A DNA stretch of 47,033 nucleotides from assembly GCA_009103225.1 (NCBI GenBank), contig RHPI01000818.1:316911-363943 (forward strand), read 5' to 3'. The notes under the pieces are model-generated. The model was not told the DNA's origin. It searched no databases and saw only the letters and a program-made list of their open reading frames with translations. The position numbers and the translations under genes are program-made. This document shows, in pieces, positions 30,901 to 42,812 of this stretch (position 1 is the first letter of the stretch; every line of letters begins with the position of its first letter). The DNA is from Chlorokybus atmophyticus (Eukaryota; Streptophyta; Chlorokybophyceae; Chlorokybales; Chlorokybaceae).

Positions 30901-33128
30901 CCACGAGCTGTCGCAAACAAGACGCTTCACTGGCACCGCGCTGCGTGACTCGGGAAGATCAAAGGACACTTGTACTTGTGGACGTTGGGCGTACGGCGTG
31001 TTGGACAGCGCGTTGTATACGAGTACAACACGCAGGGCGTAGGACCCGTCTGTCGAGTACACGGCCCAGGCTTCGAGCTCAGGAGGTGCGTTGGGATCTG
31101 TGATGGTGAGTTCTTCCACCTTAGCGCCGCTCCGAAGAGTCTCAGCCGCAATTATGGCGCTGTAGTACACGGGACGGACCTGCCACGGGTCGCGCACGCC
31201 GTTCCACACCCTGTACGCGGCGATGAACGGCGTGTAAGCGCCGGTGTTGGTCGTGAGACACGTCATCTCGAAACCGTCCGACGCGAGCATCAGAAGCGAG
31301 TGAACTTCGTGGATGGCAGCCCTGCAAACAACAAGTTTCAGTCCATGTGTACATGTGTGTCACACACCCACACACATGTGCGATTATGAAGTTGGATTGA
31401 ACTGAACAACACCATATCAACTACACGTACGCAAATGTATCGCTGACTCCACCGACACCACCACAGCTAGCGGTGCCGTGCTCCGTGATCCATGCGTGCG
31501 CGTTGACGTTGTTGAGCTTCTGGATTAGCGGGACGAGGTAGGTTGGGTTCTTGGGCCTAGTCATCAAGTCCGTCAGGGTGAAGTTGTAGTCGGGCTGCGA
31601 GCACTTGCCCATCGAATAGTAATGCCACGAAAACGTTGATGACAACCTGTTGGGTCCCGTCATGTACGTGTCGATGAAGCTCTGCTCGAACAAACCAGGC
31701 CACGATCAGGTACACGAACGCAAACACGCGCGCCCGCGGCCACATACCCACATGATGCCACATGTGTGTTGAGCTTACCGGCAGGTAGGGTAGCCACGGG
31801 TGTGTGTATGATGCGGTGATCACGCCGCCCACCCAAATGTCTTTGGGAACGTTTGCCAGAGGGCTACGCATTGTTAACTCGGCGTTGTAGCTCTTTGCAA
31901 AGGATTCGAACACCGCAGCATAGGCAGGGTAACTCCAGTTCACTGCGCACACACAGTGGTGTGAGTCTCTTGACCAACTACGTGTACGCGCAGAAGCAAG
32001 CTACAGTGCATGTAGTGACACACGCGACAGCGTGGCAGTTTCGGGTTGGTTGTATGCATGTTGTAACAGCTCAACTAAGTTGCTATCTGTGTTGCATATA
32101 GCCACAACATACGCATGAAGAGGTTGATACGTTGACATGTGCACTGACACATCATACACACACATCGACTTGCCTGCCGGGTAAGATGAGACGCTGCTTG
32201 CGAGGTAGGGCACCAGATTGGGGTCCTGCCAGAACGTGTCGGGCTCGTTGGCCTGCTCGATGCCAACAATGTTCTCAACGCCCATGCCCTCGAGCAGCCG
32301 CGCCACGAACGTCATGTTCAACGGGAACGGCTCCTGCGGGCACGAGTAACCCAACACCGGCAGCAGCTGAATGCCCGCAACACCAACCAAATCATGCAGC
32401 GCCTGCGAAAAAAGGGTTGAGACACACCCACATTAGCAAGAACACATGTACAAACTAAAACAGACTAAAACACACACCAACACAAGCGCGCGAGCACGCA
32501 CACACACACGAGCACGCACGCGCACATGTATACACACCCATACACACATGTGTGCCACCATGTTTAAGACACAGTACTCACCGTGACGGTCTGTCGTGTG
32601 ACTCGGCTCCAATCTGTCGGGTCCGTGGTGGAGCCCGCCGTGTCGTCGTACGTGACGCCATCCGGGGAGGTGTTCACTCGCAGCACCAGCTTGTGGTTGT
32701 ACTGGTTGAAGTTCTTCAGCAGCTGTATCAAAAAGGGATCTGCACACACACAACAGACCAACATGTTACCCAGCTATACACTACTTATTGTGCACCACTG
32801 AAAAAGCCCCACAGTTATATACCTATTCCGTCTATGCCTGATAGCTTCAGTCCCAACCCCATCCATCTCTGCATCTGGTCATAGAACATGGAGAAGCACA
32901 AGTAGTGGTCTCCAACCTCGGGTGGGAAACCCACCGGTAGTGTTGTGACTGGGATGACAACATTCTGCACACAAAAGAGGGGTTGATATACAATGTACTA
33001 CACCAAAGAGACCAACCAAGCCATCAGCAGACTGAGCATAAACCCACCTGGGCTGAAGCTGATATCAACAGCAGTGCACTTAGTGTGCAGCACAGCGCCG
33101 CACTGCGAGGCCACATTACCCTTCCCAT
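27903..33128 (-). CDS. Secreted GH79-like glycoside hydrolase with two tandem C-terminal modules, 12 exons
   Basis: Exons in transcript order: 33128-33048, 32964-32823, 32739-32582, 32402-32174, 31942-31779, 31681-31431, 31321-30720, 30529-29751, 29562-29260, 28997-28799, 28646-28294, 28082-27903. All phases agree, giving 1146 residues without a stop. Residues 1-27 form a signal peptide (hydrophobic LSALLLISASA), so the protein is exported. Residues about 28-540 resemble family GH79 (beta-glucuronidase/heparanase type): acid/base Glu about 180 in IEQANEPDTF, and likely nucleophile Glu about 325 in AWITEHGTASCGGVGGVSDT, then a beta domain. A polyproline linker follows (about 544-564). Two repeats come next, each an Ig/beta-like part with a GW motif and a laminin-G/DUF1349-like part ending AGVMxR ... 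PVWLR ... SxDG; carbohydrate binding is plausible. The substrate is unknown. Intron 4 uses a GC donor (CAG|GCAAGT). Confidence 0.85.
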
Positions 33129-34640
33129 GCTACGATCTGCTGCTCGGCGTGTGTAGAAAGATCACACCCGGGGTGCTAGCGCCATTTTGGTGACGAGTCT
33201 GTGGTTGTGTTCTGCCCAACACAAGTTCAGAGAGAAGGTGTGAGGTGTTGGACGGTGCATGCTTCAACGCCAAGCGGGAATGCAGCAGTCAACACTTAAA
33301 AAACTTCTGTGCTACAGAAGAGCTGAGGTGATGGCCAAACAGCTGCATGTGTGATTTATGTGTGCTTGTAGCGACCGCTTTGAAGTGACAGCAAGTGATG
33401 TGACAGTCGGGCTGGTGGAAGAGTGAGTGAGCTGCAGGCACAGCAGCTAAGAGCTCGTCTAGCATGCTCTGCGCAGCCAAGCTCTCAGCTCTAGCTCTAA
33501 GCTTTTCTTCAGAAGGAAAGCTCTTGGCAACACAGTGCGACTGAGGCACGCCCAAGAGACGTACAACCTTGTGTGCTTCTTGAGAGCATGTCTCTCCCGC
33601 AGCACAAGAAAGAGAAGCATTGGACTGCACTAAGTAACTCGATATCGTGCTCAACCCAACACACTTGCCCAACATGCATTGCTGCACACGGCGTGCTGTG
33701 TGCGTGCCGTGTAGGGCAGCAGGTCTGTGCACCCACACATATGCTGCCATGCATGACACCAGGATGCTGCCTTCCACTGCACTCTATGCATGCACTGTTG
33801 CTTGGCTGCCGCAGTACTTCGTCTCTCATTCACCACTCACCAGCAGACGTGGTGTCTCCAGCAGTGGTAGCGCTCACAGCTTTGCATGCACTCACCGTGT
33901 CTCCCAGCCCAGGTAGTCCCTGGCGCCGTTCTCCACGAGGTGAGCAAGGAGGAGGTGCAAGCGGCGGTGGTACAGGCGGTGGGCCTGTGTTTGCGGCTGA
34001 CAGCTGTCCGAGACTTGAGAGATGCTTCTTGGCACACAAGCAGACACCCACCCGAAGGCCCAGTCAACCACCGCCTAGGCCGCCCACCACCGCCGCCTAC
34101 GCCTATTACCCAAGCACACAGCAGAGCTAGAGCTAGAGCAGCAAATGATTCTCCACAGAAGGCTAAGGACGGCAGAGGTAAGCGGAGAGGCCAGCAACCT
34201 TGCAATGCAGTGCACTGGCTCTCTGCCTTGCATTGCATTGGCTTTGTCCGCCGCTCCCGCCTCCTCTCTCACGCACGCGTGCGTGGTGTTGGGAGCGTGA
34301 GGGTGGAGCGGAGCGCACTCCCATGTGTGTGTGTGTTGTTTGGTACGTTAACCACTGCCGCCGCTCACCGACACAGGACTATGCTGCCCCGGATCACGCT
34401 CGCCCGACTAATCGATAATTCCCTAGCTCAATTTGTGTCCACTTTGCTAGTAGGCCTGCCGCCCTCTAAAAGTAGGCCATATCAATGCGTGTCATATATG
34501 CCATGCTCTAAAGTACAAATGCATGAGACGAGGTTGCCTCCTAAGGAAGACGCTTTTTTAGCTGGTACCTGGTACCTGAACGCGAGTCCGCGCACGTGGG
34601 CTCGGCTGCGTGTGCTCACAGCTTAAAATGCATCTCAATT
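33129..34640. other. Upstream region of the GH79-like gene; no gene recognised
   Basis: No TATA box is evident just above 33128. Open stretches on both strands (for example 33289-33777 minus, 33886-34626 plus) are rich in Cys, His or Arg, lack recognisable motifs and overlap each other, so I treat them as chance. A CT/GA-rich area lies at about 33470-33520 and GC-rich text at about 33900-34110. Confidence 0.4.
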
Positions 34641-36174
34641 TTTGCTGCTGTTTCACTGCAGGGGACAGGAAGGTGCAAAACATGAGGTAAAAAAGTCCCC
34701 CCCCCCCCCCAAAGGTTTTATCTGACTGGCGTCCCGCCCAAAAACGTGTGCAGGTACCGACCACGTTACTCCACTCGTGACTGGTAGCTTACCTGAGCGC
34801 TGCACCTAAGGGCCGCCTTGCACCGGACATGCGCAGGATATTCTACATAAGTCTGTCTGGCGTTATCCAGTCATAATGATGTAATGTACTGCTGTTGCTG
34901 CTTTTTGATGAAGGTGCTGGTACCAAAGCGGCCGTGATCAGTGCTCGTAAGGCCGGCACGACCAATTGTCCCGAGGATAATATGAATCAGGCCTGTCAGC
35001 TACAGGCCTCAATAACAATAGCCTGTTATTGTTGGCTAGGTCTACCAGCCAATCTATGATAATGCAATGTAGGGCCTAACATGCTTACATGCTACCGGTG
35101 TCTGACGCGAAATTGTGTCATGATTTTGGACGCCTAACACTGCTAAAAGCCGGTAGGAGTCGGCCACGTGCACCGGCGTCGACTCATCTGGTCTCGACCG
35201 AGCTTGCAGTGGTGACCGCTTCATAATACATGGACTCGGTCCACTGCACAGCCGCTGATTGGTTGTTGTCAGCACTTCGCTGTCAAGCGTCAGGATCCGT
35301 ACAGGTAAGGCCTATATCACACAGCGAGGCATATAGGCATATGTCCACGGAGTTACGCAACACGCGCAAATTCTACATGCACGATCGTCATGCAATCACC
35401 AAGTGGTGGTTTGACAGTGCTAGTGGTCACAATTTGCTGCTGCTGGTGGTCATTTTGTCGCGTTGCATGATTGTATCATCAGTATACGTGGGTGTGGGCC
35501 AGTGTATTGCAAACTGTTTGAAGTTTAACGCGACAAAATGCAGATGATGTCACTACCAGATGTGCCCAAGTTGTCCACTCGATGGTGGCATTGAGCATGC
35601 ATGTTTGATATCGTGCAAAGGCCAACATGCACATGCGTATCAGTTTCATATCGGTTTGTTAATTTACAATAATGTGATACATTACTCTTATAGCGATTAT
35701 ACACCGTTGTAAGCAAGTCCTACGTAAACGTACATGAATTCTCTGTGCACGATAGGTCAGTCCCACAACACCTCTTCGATCTCACCAGTCACTGCCTGCC
35801 GTTCTCTGCACTGCACATAGCCGCACTTAGTCACTCTGGTTGTGTAGCTTAAAGCCCCAAGAGCTGTGTAATTGCATACAATGTTCGCTTGAATGGCGTT
35901 GAATTTGCTGCATGTGCTGACTGTGCACGGTGTGAGGTGTTGCTGCACTTGACACAAAGAAATGCACGGTTGCGCATGATTTGTTTTTGCACATGATTTC
36001 TTTTGAGCTTTTAATGAGCTTTTATGCTGAAGTGTATGCTTCAATGCAAAAGCGTTTTGAGATACGCACACTGTTCACAATGGGCTGGCGCAACACCAAA
36101 CAGTAACAGCACCGTGCATTGCGTATGTCAATGTTGAAGGAGAAGCCATTGCCCACTATGATGGGGAGGACGCA
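34641..36174. other. Intergenic region before the chromovirus
   Basis: It contains a C-run (34698-34710) and two adjacent perfect 8-bp hairpins at 34989-35031 (AGGCCTGT/ACAGGCCT, then CAATAACA/TGTTATTG). It ends at the ACGCA target duplication (36170-36174). No gene is recognised. Confidence 0.45.
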
Positions 36175-36508
36175 TGTAACGGTGTGCTACCTCCATGAAG
36201 GATCCCCGCCCTTATTTAGGATTAAATAAGGGTCCCAACGGGATTATACAGCCTATTAAGCCATATTAGGGCCGTTAACTTATGTTAAGGCCTTAATGTA
36301 GTGTTATTTATCTTTAACATTGATATCGACATGAGACATGAATCTCATGTCGATATCAGCCGCATTGCGGCGCTGCTAACGCGACCGTCATAGCCAGGGG
36401 ATCTTTCGCTTCGGCAGTTGCCCCTGGCGGCGGCGGCGTGGGCAAGGTGGCTGGTGGTGGTGTTGGGGTAGGGGATTAAAGGGAGGAGGGAAACACCCCT
36501 CTCTTACA
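36175..36508 (+). repeat. 5' LTR of chromovirus
   Basis: It begins TGTAAC and ends TTACA. It contains a 15-bp perfect inverted repeat, TGATATCGACATGAG (36321-36335) with its partner at 36344-36358, and a GGCGGCGGCG run. Confidence 0.95.
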
Positions 36509-36509
36509 T

Positions 36510-36525
36510 TGGTATCGGAGCGCGG
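36510..36525 (+). other. Primer-binding site
   Basis: TGGTATCGGAGC begins two bases after the 5' LTR end. It differs at one base from the common plant-element site complementary to initiator tRNA-Met (TGGTATCAGAGC). Confidence 0.75.
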
Positions 36526-37399
36526 GCGGCGAGGGGCTTGTGGGAGGGGCGGCGGCAGGCGGCAGCAACTGCGGCGGCAGGCGGCAGCACAAACCAGTGG
36601 CGGCAGGCGGCAGCGACTGCAGCGGCGGCAACTAGCAGCCGCTACCCACTAAGGTGGGTAGTAGTAGTTTTTAGCTAGTTGTTGTTGTTGTTGTTGTTGT
36701 GTTATAATAGTTATAATTGCTGCTGGTGCTTAGCCTAGCTTAGCCTAGTTTTGCTTGCCTTGCCCTGCCCTGCCTAGCCAGGCTTGTTAGCTTGCGTGAA
36801 GGGGAGGCGGCCACTTAGGCAGCCCCCCCCAAGCATTGCATGCCCAGCACATCACTAATCACACTATTGTAATAACATTGTGCTTGTGCTTGTGTTGTAA
36901 CTTGCCACCACGTGGATTCGTAGTGGTGTAAAGGGTGTGAGATAGTTTTCACAAAACCAACCCTTGTGAGGCAGTCCAATGGCAACATCAGCTGCCGTTA
37001 CCGCCAGTCAGTGCGGTGAGGCCGCCAGAGTCACTCTGTGCGGCCGATATCAAACTCACAACTCACAATTCGCTGATATCAGCCTGTAGGGTTGATTCAA
37101 CGAGATTTTAACACCCTGTGTGTCAATTACAATTGTGGGTTGAGCTGAGTTGTACAAAGTGACAACTTTGGCAAGTTGTAACTTGTGAACCGCCGCGTGG
37201 AGTCGCGTGCGGTTTGTTTCAACTTGAGTGTCTAGCTGAAAGGTGTGTGGAAAGCTCTTGTTTGAGCTGAATACTCCACGTTAAGCACTTGAAACTTGAC
37301 GAGACAAAATCTATAGATTTTGACACTTTTGCAGTGCACAACTTGGGTGTTTTGTGCACTTGCACACTTCTACTATTGACGGCTTGTATTCTTGGGCAG
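36526..37399 (+). other. 5' untranslated leader of chromovirus
   Basis: It contains repeats of GGCGGCAGGCGGCAGC at 36547-36625, a (GTT)n run near 36678, and TAGCCTAGCTTAGCC-like short repeats. A pyrimidine-rich stretch and CAG directly precede the Gag ATG at 37400, so a leader intron is possible but not shown. Confidence 0.5.
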
Positions 37400-38839
37400 A
37401 TGTCTGACCAAGGAGGGGATGATGTGGAGAAGTCCACATCATATGAGCCATCGAGTGAAGAGGAAGTGAACTACTCTGATACGAGTGAAAGCTATAAGCT
37501 TACTGACAGTGAGAAGGAAGGAGCTAAGCAAGACAGCGAAGCTTCTCCCAATCAGTCTGCTCAAAGTGGACCAGCTGCAGTGGACACACAGAGTGTCATT
37601 GGCGGGGCCATTGAGAAGTCGAGCGTAAAGCTCTCCTTGCCCTGCCCACCCTCAGCTTCGTTAAGAAACATTTGATGCATGGGCGCAGACGGTTCGTGAT
37701 GGCTATGAGACGGACTTTGCCACACTCCCTCGTGCAAGCAAGGAGATGGTGATCCGCATGCTCGAGCATGAGCTGACGAACAACATCCCGCCAGTCGTGC
37801 GAGGTGATCCAAAGGTGGCAGCTATCATGGCCGTATATAATAAGCCTCTCCCTTACCAAGGCAAGCGAATGGCGTTTGAGGCTTTGGCCAACTTGGGAGT
37901 GGAAACCTCACAGCGTTGCAAGGATGTGTCCTGGTACTTGGGACCTAACTTGGAAGACAAGTTGACTGGCCGAGTGCAGTTGACGGCACGCCTCGATGCC
38001 ATGCAGGCTGAGTTGGTGGCGCTGCGCCAACAGGTTGCAGATGCTACTTCGGCAGCTGGGTCATCAGCAGGTCTGCCGGTGACAGCTTTGAACAAGCCTG
38101 AGAAGTTCAAGCCTAACGGCAGCGTCAGCATCCACGACTGGGTGGTCACTTTTGACAGCACTCAAGCGCCCGGTTAATGAGCACATTGCTGTTGCTCAGT
38201 TGCTCATGCCATCTGATGCTCTCGCCGAATGGGCGAGGCAGACAGAAGATGGTGCTGCCAAAACAGTGGAGGCACTTTTTCCAATTCTTGATGGAACGCT
38301 ATGGTGGCATGGACCCGGCTACTCAGGCTCGCAACAAGCTCAGCAAGTTGCGCCAGAATGGTCGGGCGGCCTCAACCTATCTGCAGGAGTTTCAGGCATT
38401 GGTGGGTCGTGCGAACAGTGGCCTCATGCCCATGGACAAGGCTGAGCAGTTTGAGTTGTACAAGCGCGGCTTGGATGCGCGTGTGCGTGATCAGCTGCAG
38501 TACAACACGGCAACGGGACTTCCTTGGGTTCCAGAGGACTTGGCCAAGCTGCAGAAGCTGAGCGTGTACCTGTACAATGATGACACGACGGTGCAGGACA
38601 AGTCACATGTGGCAGTTTCGGCCAAGCCGCCGGGGGTGGGAGGAAAGCGTTTCTCTCATCCAAGTGCACACCTGGCAAACAAGGCGAAGACATTTGGTGC
38701 TTCTACCAGTGGCGCACCTGCTGATGGTGCCATGCCTGCTGCGGCTCGCACCTGTTACGTCTGTCATCAGCCTGGCCACATCGCAAAGAACTGCCCAACC
38801 AAGGGGAAGGGCAAGGCCAAGAAGGTTGAATTGGATTAA
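37400..38839 (+). pseudogene. Gag of chromovirus with CCHC knuckle
   Basis: It starts MSDQGGDDVEKS with an acidic Ser/Glu-rich leader. It breaks near 37675, resumes in another frame by 37746 (MVIRMLEHELTNN...), shifts near 38162 and again near 38290, and then runs as KLSKLRQNGRAASTYLQEFQ to TAA 38837. The single zinc knuckle CYVCHQPGHIAKNC lies near the end, followed by a Lys-rich tail. At least three frameshifts make it non-functional. Confidence 0.85.
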
Positions 38840-41348
38840 GCCGTGACTGATGTAGGAGTGGTTGATAACCAATTGCTTGTACTAGTGGCAAACTGGTTTG
38901 ATGAGCTGTCCTAAGTGCATGTAATGACGCATGCATGGCAAGCACATAACAAGTTGCCACTTTTTGATGTTGAAAAGGTGGAAGTGCTTGTGTGTTGGTA
39001 CATGTGGAGTTTAACATGCTTACCAATGTGTTGCACACTTTGACCAAATTGCAAAATAAGCACAGAACCTTAAGTGTGATAGTGATGGTGCCTAAATATC
39101 AAGGCCCATGGTTGAAACACACTCGAGGGGGGACTGTGTTGAAGCAATTTAGCAAGCGTGAAACAGGGACAGTGCGATTGTCAGCAATTCTACTCAACCC
39201 TCGCATCAGTCACGGACTCTTGGCTACATTTCAAGGACGGGTAGTACCTCTGTTGTGGACATTCAGTGGCACAATGCAAGGGGTAAATAGTTCGTTCTTG
39301 ATTGACACTGGTGCAACAAACAATTTCGTTGAGGAACAATGGGTTGTGCGCAACAAGATAGCGTGTAAACCCTCTGCATTTTCAGCTGCCGGTGCGGGGG
39401 GTGCGTTGCCAGTGAAAGGGGAAATAAAGATGGAAATTAAGATTGGTAATTATCATGCCACTCTTACTTTTATAGTGGTATCCATCGACATATCAGGTGT
39501 TGATGTGGTATTAGGACAGGAATGGCAGGAGAATGTCAAAATTACATTGGATACTGGGGCACGCTTGTGCACAGTAAAGAAAAATCGTAAGCGTGTAACA
39601 TTGTCTGTGAAAGGGTCACATAGCTTGGACCACAAGCAGCCCGACTCAGCGCTACTCACTGCACTGCAAGTGAAACGTGCGTTGCGCAAAAACACACCGG
39701 CTTTTCTGGTACACTTGACGTCGTCAGACAACTTTGTGCCGGGAAGTACAGAAGGTGTTGCAGACATCATTGAGAAATATCAAGATGTGTTCTCAGATGA
39801 GTTGGCAGGCTTACCTCCTGATCGAGGTGTCGGGCACACAATACCACTTATTCCTGATACTGAGCCTCCGTTTCGGCCTATATACAGGCTGAGCCCCCGA
39901 GAGAGGGGGGAAATGGAAACTCAAATCAAAGAGTTATTGGAAAAGGGATTAATTGAGCCGAGTTCTTCACCCTTTGGCGCGCCCATCTTGTTTGTGATGA
40001 AAAAGAATGGAAAGCTACGCATGTGTGTGGATTACTGTGCTTTGAACAAGATCACGGTAAAGAATCGATACCCGTTGCCCCGGATTGATGATGTGTTTGA
40101 TAAACTGTCGAGAAAAGCGTACTTTGGTACGCTGGACTTGACAAGTGGTTATCATCAAATCCGAATTCATCCTTCTGATGTTTACAAGACAGCATTCAGA
40201 ACACCTTCGGGCCATTATCAATACAAAGTGTTACCTTTTAGATCAACTAATGCGCCCGCAGTGTTCCAGAAGGAAATGAATAAGATTTTTGGTGGCATAC
40301 TTGGCAAGTATGTTATGGTTTACTTGGATGACATCATTGTCTTTAGTGAAACCAAGGAAAGAACATAAGCAGCACTTGAAAACGGTGTTCGCCTTGCTGC
40401 GTAAACATCGCTTGTTTGCCAACTTGTTAAAGTGTGACTTTTGCAAGACAGAGTTGCCATTCTTAGGGCATATTGTGAGTGGTGCGGGTGTAAAACCTGA
40501 CCCTCGCAAAGTGCAAGTGGTAAAAGATTGGCCTCAACCTAAGAATATCCATCAATTGCGATCATTCTTGGGGCTGGCAAACTACTTTCGCAAGTTTATG
40601 ATGGGGTACTCTACAGTTGTGGTACCTTTGACAAAACTGTTACGAAAGGATGCCCCATTCTCTTGGACAGCAACACACGAAGCTGCTATGCAACAAGTGA
40701 AGCTGGCTTTGACTTCGGCACCAGTATTGGCATTGCCAAATTGGGATAAACACTTCACTGTGATTAGCGATGCCTCCCCCCTTGGGTGTGGTGCAGTATT
40801 GCTACAGGATGGCCGACCATGTGCTTATGAGAGTAGGAAATTCATCCCAGCAGAGGAACTACACTACTACTAAGCAAGAATTGCTTGGTATACTGCATGC
40901 TCTTGAAACATGGCGATGTTACTTGGAGGGAGTTCGAGTCACAGTGGTGACTGATCACAACCCGTTGGTGTACTTCTCAACACAGCTAAACTTGTCGCGT
41001 AGGCAGGCTCGCTGGAATGAGTTTTTGTCGAGATTTACCTTTGAATGGGTATACCGGCCGGGCAGGACCAACGTGGCAGATCCTCTGAGTCGCTGTCCGT
41101 CATTGTTGGCAGTTATGCGTGCGCAGTTGCTTGCAACGCAGGGTTCATTGCCTCCTGATGATGAGTTTGTACAAGCTGGTTTACAGGGGTATGCATTAGA
41201 CCCATGGTTCTCTGTACAACAGAATGTACAACAGAATGTACAACAGCTTGACAAAAGAGACAACTTGTATTATATGGGCGCCAGCTTGGTGATACCTGAC
41301 CATGCTGGGTTGCGCATAAAATGCATTGCTGAAGTACACGATCCACCG

Positions 41349-41378
41349 TATATATATATATATATATATACATGTATA

Positions 41379-41430
<52 letters not shown>
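41349..41430. repeat. TA-rich microsatellite inside integrase coding sequence
   Basis: (TA)11, then a CATGTATATG break, (TA)9, CA, and (TA)15. Its 82-base length is not a multiple of three, so it shifts the integrase frame. Confidence 0.97.
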
Positions 41431-41431
<1 letters not shown>

Positions 41432-42507
41432 GCTGAGCACTTTGGCGGTCGCAAGACAACTAAGGCAGCGCAACCGTTGTATTGGTGGTCATCGTTGCCT
41501 GTTGACGTGAAGCATTATGTTGACACGTGTGACAAATGTCAGCGTGACAAGCCGTTACGTCAAAAGCCCGCTGGGTTGCTGCGACCTTTGCCTGTTCCTG
41601 ATGGCAAGTGGGAAAGTGTGAGTATGGATCTAATTACTGAGCTCCCGGAGACAGCATTAGGGCACACTGTGGTTGCAGTTTTGGTGGATCGTTTAACAAA
41701 AATGGTTCATATTGTCCCTTGCTGCACGGAAATAGGCTCCCGTGAATTAGCGATGGTTTTTGTCGCCTCTGTGTTTAAGTTACATGGTTTGCCTCTCATA
41801 GCTTCGTGTCTGATCGCGATCTGCGATTTGTAGCTCAGTTCTGGAAGTCGCTATGCAGCTCCTTACATATTCAGCAGAACATGAGCACAGCTTACCATTC
41901 ATAGACGGATGGTCAGACAGAGCGCGCCAATCAAGTAATTGAGGAAACCATCCGGCATTATGTGAGTCCGAACCAATCTGATTGGGATGTTTATCTCCTA
42001 ATGGCTGAGTTCGCAATTAACAATGCATGGCAAGAAAGTGTGCAGGAAACTCTGTTTTTCTTGAATTATGGAGTGCATCCACTGAGTCCTGCAAACATTA
42101 AATTGCCCGCTACCGACATAACTCGCGTACCTGCAGCACGCGAGATGGCTTCGGCCATGCAGGATAGGTTAGCGTTGGCAAAGGACTGTTTGCGCGCAGC
42201 GCAAGACAGACCAAAAGCCCATTCTGATGCGCATCGTAGAGAGGCCAACTACGATGTGGGCTGTCCGGTGCTTCTCAGCACCAAAAACATATCCATCAAG
42301 GGAGTGGGTACCCGCAAGTTTTTCCCTCGTTGGATAGGCTCGTTTAAAGTGATTGATCGGGTCGGCACTCACGCGTATCGATTGGAATTGCCAAAATCAA
42401 TACGTATTCACGATGTGTTTCATGTGAGTGTACTGAAACCGTACCGTTCTGACGATCGGGTTCAACCTCCTCCACCCCCCGTCGCAGTGGATGGCGACGA
42501 TACTTTT

Positions 42508-42690
42508 GAGTATGAGGTGGAAACAATCCTGGATCATTGTAAGCCTCGACGCGGACGCGCGCCGTCTTACTTGGTAAAATGGAAAAGGTATGGTGTTGAG
42601 CACAATACATGGGAGCCCGAAAGGAATCTTACCAATTGCCAGGAGATTCTTCGGGGGTACTGGAGTACTGTGTCCACACGCGGACGGTAA
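42508..42690 (+). other. Chromodomain at the integrase C-terminus
   Basis: EYEVETILDHC, then YLVKWKRYGVEHNTWEPE and NLTNCQEILRGYW, is a canonical chromodomain with the aromatic cage positions filled (Y, W, Y-like). Chromodomains bind methylated histone H3 and steer integration of chromoviruses into heterochromatin. This frame is intact to TAA 42688. Confidence 0.92.
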
Positions 42691-42799
42691 AAAGGTGCTG
42701 GCAGACATCTTTACCGCTTCGGCCCTGATTCTCTTACTACTTTCGTTTCTTTACTCATGGTGGGGCTTTGCTAACCCTTCAATGAGGACATTGAAACCT

Positions 42800-42812
42800 A
42801 AGTGGGGGGGAA
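42800..42812 (+). other. Polypurine tract
   Basis: AAGTGGGGGGGAA directly abuts the 3' LTR start at 42813, as required for plus-strand priming. Confidence 0.9.

Larger units (their letters stand above)
38992..42690 (+). pseudogene. Pol of chromovirus: protease, RT, RNase H, integrase, chromodomain
   Basis: Frame 1 (38992-40368) carries protease FLIDTGATNNF (about 39298) and RT with FLVMKK-type KNGKLRMCVDYCALNKIT, LDLTSGYHQIRIHP and catalytic YLDD (about 40321). A frameshift near 40355 moves to frame 2 (RT thumb, RNase H start VISDASPLGCGAVLL). Another near 40870 moves to frame 3 (TDHNPLVYFSTQLNLSRRQA). A TA microsatellite interrupts the integrase zinc finger between EVHDPPY and AEHFGG and shifts frame again. 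The core continues (CDKCQRDKP, MDLITELP), breaks near 41805, and has TAG 41902-41904 where HPQTDGQTE is expected (HS*TDGQTE). The last frame runs 41962-42690 through integrase C-terminus and chromodomain. Confidence 0.92.

Noticed and set aside
33289-34626. Candidate genes upstream of the hydrolase on both strands
   Set aside because: No motifs, mutually overlapping, biased composition; not supported.
41113-41473. Ile/Tyr repeat proteins
   Set aside because: Direct translation of the TA microsatellite.
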